Origin: Deltaproteobacteria bacterium
GTDB lineage: Bacteria > Desulfobacterota > GWC2-55-46
Length of the DNA stretch: 21,867 nt
NCBI GenBank assembly: GCA_021825035.1
Contig: JAKAIQ010000005.1
Span: 1-21,867, forward strand
Reading direction: 5' to 3'
A model generated the notes under the pieces. It saw only the letters and a list, made by a program, of their open reading frames with translations. It did no database searches and was not told where the DNA came from. The position numbers and the translations under genes were made by a program. Of the stretch, positions 14,513-21,133 are shown one piece after another (positions within the stretch are counted from its first letter, which is position 1; each line of letters starts with the position of its first letter).

Positions 14513-16059
14513 AGCGCGTCTCCCGTTTGCCCCATCGTCCTGCGGAACCAGTCCGACCAAAAAATCATTTCAGTCTTCCTGTTCCTGTTGTTGGCGATAC
14601 TTTCATCCTCATATAGTGAATCATCTTTGTAATGAGTGGTCGATATCTCTTCGAAGATGGTTCCGTTCTCCGAAGAGAAACTGTGGTTCACACCTCTCTC
14701 TACGATGATCAAATCCCCGGCCTTGCCGTCCCTCTCAACACCGTTCAGATTTATCCTGATATCCCCGTACAGGACATGAAATGTCTCTTCCTTCTTCCTG
14801 TGATGATGCGCCGGGTGCTTCTGTCCGGGCAGCATTATAATGAGCTTCTTGCAGTATTCCCTGTTTATGCAATTTATTATAGCCGCCCCCCATTTTTCAA
14901 AGCCTTCAATTCCGTAATGATGGGATAGCTCGAAGTGCAGTCTCTTCGGCAGGCTTACCTTGCTCTCGGATATTATCTGTCTGACGTTTCCCATTATCTG
15001 CATGACCCTTTTACGAAGGTCCTTAGCGCCAAGCCCGTTCCGCAGCAGGGGTTCGTTCGGCTTGAAGCTCCTTTCTGCCGTAAACTCCATGTACTTCGAC
15101 ATATCGTCGGACAGGAGCTGGTTTTCAAGATTGGGGATGGCGAGGAAGGTGTTGGCATGGTCTATCCTCTCCCCCTTCTTGATATGATGCCTGGCGAAAA
15201 CGCCCCTTTTCAACGCCAGCAGGCCCGAGGTCTCATTTGCCGTGAATTCCCGCCGGCTGTTCCTCGTTGTGCACATCTCGGCCGCTTCCTCGGCCGATTG
15301 CAGCCATCGCCGGATCTGTTCCGGTGTCGATGAATAAGCGTTAAGATCGTGATTTCCCGCCCTGACTCCCACGTGACGCTCAAATACCGACGCTCCCTTG
15401 CCTACCGCAATCTTGATAGAGTCAAAGTTGTCCGGCTCCTCATGAGTGGAAAACCCTATTGGCACTTCCGGATATCTTTGCCTCAGCGTGTCTATCTGAT
15501 TCAACTCCAGATTACCCCTGGCGGTCGGATATTCACCGACACAGTGCATAAGGCAGAATCGTTTATTTCTATTTTCAAGGAATGTGACCACATTATCGAT
15601 GCTATCCAGAGACGCGCCGGCCGTAGAGGCGATAATAGGCATGTCAGTCCTGGCTATCCTCTCCAACAGGGGCCAGTCAGTGAACGAGCAACTGGCGATC
15701 TTGATTACGTCGAAACCATGCTTCTCCACGAGGTCAACGGATCGCTCGTCAAATGGCGTGCATATAGACAAAAATCCTGCCATCCGTATCTCATCCTTCA
15801 GCATCTTAAGCTCATCCTCGTTGAGGCGGGTCTCCGAAAAACGTTTGACGTACTTAACATCCTTTCTTCCCTTAAAATCCGGGTGTATGAATGTATCGAG
15901 GTCCCTGTACTGCAGCTTGAGGCCGAAACTGAAATTGTCAAACCCCTTGCACGCCTCCTTCATCTCACCGATGATTCGCAGCCCGTGCTCCACGCTTCCC
16001 ATGTGGTTGTTGGCCATTTCGAGAATGAACAAATTGGAAAATAGATCTCTTTTGTGCAT
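14509..16059 (-). CDS. NeuB-like PEP-condensing synthase fused to SAF and cupin domains
   Basis: A 516-residue protein in three parts. Residues 8-255 are NeuB-like: EMANNHMGS, FGLKLQYRD, CTPFDERSVDLVEKHG, IKIASCSFT, LMHCVGEYPT, GFSTHE and FERHVGV match the sialic/legionaminic acid synthase barrel, which joins PEP to an aldose or its phosphate. Residues 280-345 (LKRGVFARHHIKKGE) are the SAF/antifreeze-like domain that closes the active site. Residues 375-480 are a cupin: PGQKHPAHHHRKKEE followed by GD and then ERGVNHSF give metal ligands His418-420, Glu424/425 and His459. Ordinary NeuB is about 340-350 residues, so the cupin is an addition, perhaps an isomerase or epimerase acting on the same sugar. 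GGGAG before the ATG supports the start. No neuA or neuC is in the window. Confidence 0.88.
   Translation of the reverse strand: MHKRDLFSNLFILEMANNHMGSVEHGLRIIGEMKEACKGFDNFSFGLKLQYRDLDTFIHPDFKGRKDVKYVKRFSETRLNEDELKMLKDEIRMAGFLSICTPFDERSVDLVEKHGFDVIKIASCSFTDWPLLERIARTDMPIIASTAGASLDSIDNVVTFLENRNKRFCLMHCVGEYPTARGNLELNQIDTLRQRYPEVPIGFSTHEEPDNFDSIKIAVGKGASVFERHVGVRAGNHDLNAYSSTPEQIRRWLQSAEEAAEMCTTRNSRREFTANETSGLLALKRGVFARHHIKKGERIDHANTFLAIPNLENQLLSDDMSKYMEFTAERSFKPNEPLLRNGLGAKDLRKRVMQIMGNVRQIISESKVSLPKRLHFELSHHYGIEGFEKWGAAIINCINREYCKKLIIMLPGQKHPAHHHRKKEETFHVLYGDIRINLNGVERDGKAGDLIIVERGVNHSFSSENGTIFEEISTTHYKDDSLYEDESIANNRNRKTEMIFWSDWFRRTMGQTGDAL
14520..14524 (-). promoter_or_regulatory. Ribosome binding site for the HAD gene (fixes TTG start)
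   Basis: GGGAG on the minus strand, seven bases before the TTG at 14512 and inside the last codons of the NeuB-like gene. It is the strongest reason to prefer the TTG over longer frames and implies translational coupling of the two genes. Confidence 0.65.
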
Positions 16060-16077
16060 GTTTTTCTCCCCCTGGTC

Positions 16078-17427
16078 TCAAACCCATGCCTTTTGTCTTC
16101 CAACGAAGTCCTTTATGGTTTGCACTATGAATCCTGTCATCTCGCCCGTCATCCCTGGATAGACCCCTATCCAGAAAGCGTCACGCATAATCCTGTCGGT
16201 ATTATCGAGCCTTCCAGATATCCTGTAATCCACGCCCTCTCTCATTTCTGCGAAGCATGGCTGCCGCACAAGGTTACCTGCGAAAAGCATTCTTGTCTGT
16301 ATCCCTTTTGATTCGAGATGCCTGACGATATCGTCCCTTGTGAACCCGGCGCCCTCTTTTACCGTCAATATGAATCCAAACCACGATGGTTCGGAATGCT
16401 TCGTTGCCTCCGGCAGGATGAACTTGTCAGCGAGTTCCGCCAACCTGTCCCTGAATATCTTCCAGTTCAGTTTTCTTGCTTCGATCAGGCCGGGCAGTTT
16501 TTCGAGCTGGGCGCAACCGACGGCAGCCTGCATCTCCGTGGGCTTCAGGTTGTATCCGAAATGTGAATAGACATACTTGTGATCGTAGCCATAAGGCAGC
16601 CCCCCGAATTTCTGAGTGAAACGATTTCCACAGGTATTGTCACGGCCCGACGGGCACCAACAGTCGCGGCCCCAGTCCCTGAAAGATTCGACGAGCCTGT
16701 TCAAAACGCCATCGTTAGTATAAACGGCCCCGCCCTCCCCCATGGTAATATGGTGCGGCGGATAGAAACTCGATGTTCCGAGGTGGCCGATTGTCCCGGT
16801 ATATCGCGGCTCGCCGTCGAGATGGCATATTGATCCCAGGGAGTCGCAGTTATCTTCAATAAGCCAGAGGCTGTGCCGGTCGCAGAATTCCTTTACTGTT
16901 TTCAGATCAAAAGGATTCCCCAGCGTATGAGCAAGCATTAACGCCTTTGTCTTTTCTGAAAGCGCGTGTTCCAGCTGTCCGCAATCGACATTGTAGGATG
17001 GCAGCTCAACATCGACGATGACTGGCACGGCGCCGAACTGAATAATGGGAGCGACTGTGGTTGGGAATCCGGCTGCCACCGTGATTATCTCATCTCCTCG
17101 CCTTATCCTTCTTTCGCCGAGCGCCGGGGATGTCAATGCCATGAACGCGAGGAGGTTGGCGGATGAGCCGGAGTTGGCAAGGGAACAATGTCTTACGCCG
17201 AGGAAGCCGGCAAGCCCTTTCTCGAACCTTTCGGCGTAGCGGCCGGAGGTCAACCAGAATTCAAGGGAAGAGTCCACAAGGTTTACAAGCTCCGCCTGGT
17301 CATAGATCCTCCCGGCATACGGGATCTTCGTTTTGCCCGGCACAAAAGGCCTTTTCATCCCGTGCACAAGGTCATAATACTGACCGACCTTTTTAAGAAT
17401 TTCTTTCTTCAGCGCCTCTCCAGCCAT
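16078..17427 (-). CDS. rfbH: CDP-4-keto-6-deoxy-D-glucose 3-dehydrase (E1), PLP and [2Fe-2S] enzyme
   Basis: A 449-residue protein of the RfbH/DdhC/AscC family. It removes the C3 hydroxyl of CDP-6-deoxy-4-ketoglucose with pyridoxamine phosphate, giving the CDP-3,6-dideoxy-4-keto sugar. The aminotransferase lysine is replaced by histidine in FYPPHHITMGEGG, the hallmark of E1. A cluster pattern C-x61-C-x-C-x7-C is visible (EDNCDS, then DCWCPSGRDNTC). The family spacing is x57, and four residues are inserted in the first loop here. I chose the ATG at 17427 because AAGG lies five bases before it; an ATG at 17454 would add nine residues. It overlaps rfbG by 19 bases. The E3 reductase that supplies electrons is not in the window. 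Confidence 0.94.
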   Translation of the reverse strand: MAGEALKKEILKKVGQYYDLVHGMKRPFVPGKTKIPYAGRIYDQAELVNLVDSSLEFWLTSGRYAERFEKGLAGFLGVRHCSLANSGSSANLLAFMALTSPALGERRIRRGDEIITVAAGFPTTVAPIIQFGAVPVIVDVELPSYNVDCGQLEHALSEKTKALMLAHTLGNPFDLKTVKEFCDRHSLWLIEDNCDSLGSICHLDGEPRYTGTIGHLGTSSFYPPHHITMGEGGAVYTNDGVLNRLVESFRDWGRDCWCPSGRDNTCGNRFTQKFGGLPYGYDHKYVYSHFGYNLKPTEMQAAVGCAQLEKLPGLIEARKLNWKIFRDRLAELADKFILPEATKHSEPSWFGFILTVKEGAGFTRDDIVRHLESKGIQTRMLFAGNLVRQPCFAEMREGVDYRISGRLDNTDRIMRDAFWIGVYPGMTGEMTGFIVQTIKDFVGRQKAWV

Positions 17428-18551
17428 TCCGGCCTTTCCCGGTACGAGGTCCATGCCAAACCAGCCTTCCTTGCCTTTGCGCTATAAGCGGCTATCTGTG
17501 AAAGAGTGTGGCCCTTTGCATCAAAGGCTTTATTCTTATAGAACTCCCGGTACCACTCGATAGTCGATCTGATGGTTTCTTCCAGACCGTAAACCTGATG
17601 CCAGCCTAAAACCACGCCTGCCTTGGTGCTGTCCAATCTTAAACAATCCGCTTCATGGAATTTGGTTAGCTCGTTCCCCGCCTCTATCGTCACCCCCCCT
17701 CCTCCCCAAAAGCCTATTATGCTTTCCACGAGTTCTCTGACGGTAACGGACTTCGCCCCGTTTGGCCCAAAGTTCCAGCCGTAATCAAACGCCGTCGAAT
17801 TCTGAAACAACAAAGCGCCGAGCCAGAGATAGCCTGACAGCGGTTCAAGCACGTACTGCCAGGGACGGACGGCCTTCGGATTTCGCAGCCTCACGGCCTC
17901 GCCCCCGGCAAGCGCACGTACGCAATCGGGCACAATCCTGTCATCCGCCCAATCCCCGCCTCCTATGACATTGCCGGCCCGAACGGACACGAGGCTTACG
18001 CGATGGTCGTCGTATCTATTCGGATTGAAGAAAGATCTTCTGAAAGCCGAAGCCACCAACTCGGCGCATCCTTTGCTGGCGCTATACGGGTCATAGCCGC
18101 CCATAGGGTCCGATTCACGGTAGGCATAAATAGACCCCCTGTTGTCGTAGCATTTGTCGCTGGTGACATTGACGCACACCCGGACGCTGTCCGTGTGCCT
18201 TACCGCATTCAGAATGTTCACCGTACCCATAACGTTAACTTCATACGTGGCGCGCGGATCCTGATAAGAACGACCGACCAGCGGCTGAGCGGCCATGTGG
18301 AATACCATGTCCGGCTTGCATGAACGCATAACGGAGACGAGATTATCGTAATCGCGTATATCGCCGATGATGTGAGTGATGCCGTCTGAAACATCCACGG
18401 TATCGAAAAGGTTCGGCTGTGTCTGCGGTTCGAGGGAATATCCTACGATTCTTGCGCCGAGGCTTTTAAGCCAGACGGTCATCCAGGAACCTTTGAAGCC
18501 CGTGTGTCCGGTTAGGAAAACGGTTTTATCTTTATATACGTAATTAAACAT
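17409..18551 (-). CDS. rfbG: CDP-glucose 4,6-dehydratase
   Basis: A 380-residue extended SDR. FLTGHTGFKGSWM is the NAD-binding glycine motif typical of this enzyme, FHMAAQPLVGRSY and NVTSDKCYDN are family motifs, and YDPYSASKGCAEL holds the catalytic Tyr-x3-Lys. It converts CDP-glucose to CDP-4-keto-6-deoxyglucose, using the product of rfbF and feeding rfbH. It is about 20 residues longer than the Salmonella enzyme (about 359), mainly at the C-terminus. The ATG is 12 bases after the rfbF stop and the 3' end overlaps rfbH. Gene order rfbF-rfbG-rfbH is the same as in known 3,6-dideoxyhexose clusters. Confidence 0.95.
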   Translation of the reverse strand: MFNYVYKDKTVFLTGHTGFKGSWMTVWLKSLGARIVGYSLEPQTQPNLFDTVDVSDGITHIIGDIRDYDNLVSVMRSCKPDMVFHMAAQPLVGRSYQDPRATYEVNVMGTVNILNAVRHTDSVRVCVNVTSDKCYDNRGSIYAYRESDPMGGYDPYSASKGCAELVASAFRRSFFNPNRYDDHRVSLVSVRAGNVIGGGDWADDRIVPDCVRALAGGEAVRLRNPKAVRPWQYVLEPLSGYLWLGALLFQNSTAFDYGWNFGPNGAKSVTVRELVESIIGFWGGGGVTIEAGNELTKFHEADCLRLDSTKAGVVLGWHQVYGLEETIRSTIEWYREFYKNKAFDAKGHTLSQIAAYSAKARKAGLAWTSYRERPEWLERR

Positions 18552-18563
18552 GAAACTCTAAGA

Positions 18564-19337
18564 TCACCAGATCTTCCATGGCGCATTGCCGGAATTCCAG
18601 AACTCTTCCAGAAGATTCTTATCGCGTATAGTGTCCATCGGCTGCCAGAAACCGCCATGTTTGTAGGAGACCAGCTGGCCGTCCCTCGCAAGATTTTCCA
18701 ACGGCTCTTTTTCAAGCACAGTTGCGTCGCCGGCGATGTAGTTGAAGATATCCGGCTGCATGACGAAGAACCCGGCGTTTACCCAGGAGCCGTCGCCCCG
18801 CGGCTTTTCCTGAAAGCTGCGAACAAAGTTGTTTTCGGAAAGATTAAGCGCGCCGAACCTGCCGCTCGGTTGGGTAGAAGTTACGGTGGCGAGTTTTCCA
18901 TGAGACCTGTGGTAATCAAGCAACCGATCGATATTTATATCCGCGACCCCGTCTCCGTACGTCAACATAAAAGGCTCATTACCCACATAAGACCGAATCC
19001 TTTTTACCCGGCCGCCGGTCATGGTATTTGTGCCGGTCGCGACGAGCGTCACGTTCCAGGGCTCGGCTGAATGATTATGGATTATTCTTTTATCGTGATT
19101 CCTGAAATCAAATGTAATGTCCGACTCATGCAAGAAATAATTGGCGAAATATTCCTTTATGCCGTAACCTTTGTAACCCAGGCAAATTATAAAATCATTG
19201 AAGCCATAGCAAGAGTAGATCTTCATGATGTGCCAGAGAATTGGGCGGTCGCCTATCTCAACCAGCGGTTTGGGCTTGAGGTAGGATTCCTCGCTTATCC
19301 TCGTTCCGTAACCACCCGCGAGTATGACAACCTTCAT
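18564..19337 (-). CDS. rfbF: Glucose-1-phosphate cytidylyltransferase
   Basis: A 257-residue nucleotidyltransferase, the same length as Salmonella RfbF. It starts MKVVILAGGYGTRISEE, the nucleotide-binding loop, followed by LKPKPLVEIGDRPILWHI with the catalytic lysine region, FMLTYGDGVADI with metal aspartates, and FQEKPRGDGSWVNAGFFV. It makes CDP-glucose from CTP and glucose 1-phosphate, the first step of the CDP-deoxysugar branch. I chose the ATG at 19337 because GGAG is five bases before it; a frame from 19376 would add 13 unlikely residues. It is the first gene after the 227-base leader that follows the NusG-like gene, so its expression may depend on antitermination. Confidence 0.95.
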   Translation of the reverse strand: MKVVILAGGYGTRISEESYLKPKPLVEIGDRPILWHIMKIYSCYGFNDFIICLGYKGYGIKEYFANYFLHESDITFDFRNHDKRIIHNHSAEPWNVTLVATGTNTMTGGRVKRIRSYVGNEPFMLTYGDGVADINIDRLLDYHRSHGKLATVTSTQPSGRFGALNLSENNFVRSFQEKPRGDGSWVNAGFFVMQPDIFNYIAGDATVLEKEPLENLARDGQLVSYKHGGFWQPMDTIRDKNLLEEFWNSGNAPWKIW

Positions 19338-19496
19338 TTTTTCTCCAATCGCCATTTTTTGGGTAAAGCTCCGCACTCTCAGTCACACCTGATTTTTTCA
19401 GATGCGGCTGTGAACGCATTTCTTCATATGCCGCCGGCCTTTAAGCTGTCACGCGCCCGCGTAAAGCATTAATACTCAATTAATCCGATTGTGAAT

Positions 19497-19557
19497 GGCC
19501 AGGGCTACCCCCTGTCTTCTCCTGCCCCTGCGCCTCTTTGCTTCAGTTCCCCTGGCC
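19497..19557 (-). promoter_or_regulatory. G-rich leader with 8-base inverted repeat before rfbF
   Basis: The non-coding leader between the NusG-like gene and rfbF spans 19338-19564. On the minus strand GGCCAGGG (19557-19550) can pair with CCCTGGCC (19504-19497), a perfect 8-base stem around a 45-base purine-rich loop. The loop and arms contain several G runs (GGGG, GGGG, GGGGG). Further on, 19468-19485 holds the imperfect dyad attaatactcaattaat, and CTGA-TCAG flanks an A5 run near 19390-19402. No U-tract follows the main stem, so it is not a classic intrinsic terminator. It may be a target for the NusG-like protein or an RNA structure; function unknown. Confidence 0.4.
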
Positions 19558-19564
19558 TCATCCT

Positions 19565-20071
19565 TCAGACCTGTTCGACATCCGATGCATTTATTCTCAG
19601 AGCCGCCCCCTGCCGTATCAAATCCACGTTTACAACGAGCATGTGTTGGCCGAGTCTTTCAACGAGGGTTCCCTCAATCCCTGCGAGAGGCCCCCTGTTT
19701 ATTCTAACCCTGCGGCCTCCCCTCAGATAGGGATACGGGTCTATCTGCTCCTTGCTTTCAACAAGCCTTTTAAGAGCCATTATCCGTTCATCCGGCACTG
19801 TCTCATGAGCGCTTTCCGAGAGGCCAAGGAACCTGACAACGCCGGTCGCTTTCAAAACCGTGAGCCTCTTGAAAGGATCATCGTCTATATGGACAAAAAG
19901 ATAGCCGGAGAAGAGCGGAAAGGTTACCAGTTTTCTTCTATCCTTCCATCTGCTCACCCTTTCGACAATGGGAAGGAAGTTCTCGACACCGGCGTCCGTC
20001 AACCTCTCCGCCACCTTGAACTCATGCCTCGATCTGACGTATATCACATACCAACAGGGATCGGATTTCAC
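19565..20071 (-). CDS. NusG-family transcription antiterminator (RfaH/LoaP/UpxY-like), GTG start
   Basis: A 168-residue NusG paralogue. The N-terminal NGN domain begins CWYVIYVRSRHEFKVAERL and contains VENFLPIVE and FPLFSGYLFVHID. The C-terminal KOW domain contains GRRVRINRGPLAGIEGTLV. Specialised NusG proteins bind RNA polymerase at particular operons and suppress pausing and termination in long polysaccharide clusters. Its position just before rfbF suggests it acts on this cluster. I chose a GTG at 20071 because TTGGAG lies seven bases upstream and the protein then starts close to the conserved WYV. An in-frame ATG at 20110 would add 13 residues and has no good ribosome site. It follows the PHP phosphatase gene by 55 bases. 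Confidence 0.92.
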   Translation of the reverse strand: MKSDPCWYVIYVRSRHEFKVAERLTDAGVENFLPIVERVSRWKDRRKLVTFPLFSGYLFVHIDDDPFKRLTVLKATGVVRFLGLSESAHETVPDERIMALKRLVESKEQIDPYPYLRGGRRVRINRGPLAGIEGTLVERLGQHMLVVNVDLIRQGAALRINASDVEQV

Positions 20072-20078
20072 TTTTAAA

Positions 20079-20084
20079 CTCCAA
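20079..20084 (-). promoter_or_regulatory. Ribosome binding site deciding the NusG-like start
   Basis: TTGGAG on the minus strand, seven bases before the GTG at 20071. It favours the GTG over the in-frame ATG at 20110. Confidence 0.6.
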
Positions 20085-20126
20085 GAGAGATTTAAACTTG
20101 ATGCTTCCATTTAGCGTCACTGACAG

Positions 20127-21041
20127 TCATCGTGGATCATTTACGACGCCGGCTTTCATGCCGGCCTGCGCATTGCCGCTTCCGGCGCCTGCCGTCGATT
20201 CAAAAATTGCCGGCGTCTTCTCGGTTTTTTTTCTTGATAGAAAATGCGTCAACATATCCCTGCCGGCCATTCGCTCTATTTCACCGAACCCCTGTTTTAA
20301 AAATTTAACAAGCTCCTTTGGATGATGAGCATCCGTGCCGAGGCAATCGTATAATCCGCATTCGAGGAAATTAGCTGCGCGCCTGCGGACTTTATCTCCA
20401 TAAATCCCGGCAAAGCTCCCTATATTCCCCTGGAACATGCATCCCATCCTGCGGAGAGAAACCGGCAACGTATCGGCGATATCGCAGTTCTCAAGGTCCG
20501 ATTTAGATAACCTGTTCGCGGATTTATCTCTATGGCCCAAGGCTTCGAGGAACCTCTTGAATCTCCCCGGCTTCATCTTGAAGTCAATTTCCATGGCTTC
20601 ATGCCGTTCAGGATGGGCGATCATCGGTTTTAGTTTCCTGCCTGCTATGAGTCGATAAAGCATCCCCTTGATAACATCGCCCTGTATCCGCATCGGCGAC
20701 TCAACCAGAATGACATTATCGAAGACCGTCAATGGGTCCCGTAATAAATCCGTAAGATATTCGTCAAGATAATATTCAGCGCCTCCGTGGATTCTTAATC
20801 CGATGCCGCTTCTATAAAAGACCTCCTCCAGATCATTGACCGACTTCCTAACCCGATCCGGGTGGTTGTCGTAAGAACCTTTCAACACGTGAGGCGTGCA
20901 ATAAACTTCCGTAAAGCCGTATTCCGTCAGAATATGCGCAATTTCAATCGACTCGGAGAGTTCATTCGCGCCGTCATCGAGACCCGGAAGGATATGACAA
21001 TGATGGTCGGCGAAGTCCGGAGATGACGTAAGTTCAGTCAA
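20127..21041 (-). CDS. PHP-domain phosphatase, CpsB/CapC family
   Basis: A 304-residue PHP protein. DHHCHILPGLDDGANE near residues 12-27 holds the first metal histidines, CTPHV the next, HPERH and GTDAHH the later ones. This set matches CpsB/YwqE manganese-dependent tyrosine phosphatases, which dephosphorylate the BY-kinase that controls capsule synthesis. The family is usually about 250 residues; here there is an insert around 170-200 and a C-terminal tail of about 35 residues rich in Ala and Gly. No tyrosine kinase or Wzz-like protein is in the window; it may lie upstream. The only start near the first motif is a TTG at 21041, because the frame is closed by a stop seven codons earlier. A weak GGTG precedes it. 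Confidence 0.87.
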   Translation of the reverse strand: MTELTSSPDFADHHCHILPGLDDGANELSESIEIAHILTEYGFTEVYCTPHVLKGSYDNHPDRVRKSVNDLEEVFYRSGIGLRIHGGAEYYLDEYLTDLLRDPLTVFDNVILVESPMRIQGDVIKGMLYRLIAGRKLKPMIAHPERHEAMEIDFKMKPGRFKRFLEALGHRDKSANRLSKSDLENCDIADTLPVSLRRMGCMFQGNIGSFAGIYGDKVRRRAANFLECGLYDCLGTDAHHPKELVKFLKQGFGEIERMAGRDMLTHFLSRKKTEKTPAIFESTAGAGSGNAQAGMKAGVVNDPR

Positions 21042-21133
21042 TTTTTCACCATTCTTTTAAACCTTATTGACGTCTACACAAACATTTAAATAAACCGGCC
21101 TGAATCTACCCCGGCAATTCGGGCGCCGGCTGT

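Noticed and set aside
15349..16044. Plus-strand open frame of 231 codons opposite the NeuB-like gene
   Set aside because: The minus strand carries well conserved NeuB motifs over the same bases, and the plus-strand translation has no recognisable domain.
21042..21133. CCGGC/GCCGG stem between the sugar transferase and PHP genes as an intrinsic terminator
   Set aside because: The stem is only five bases and is not followed by a U-run.
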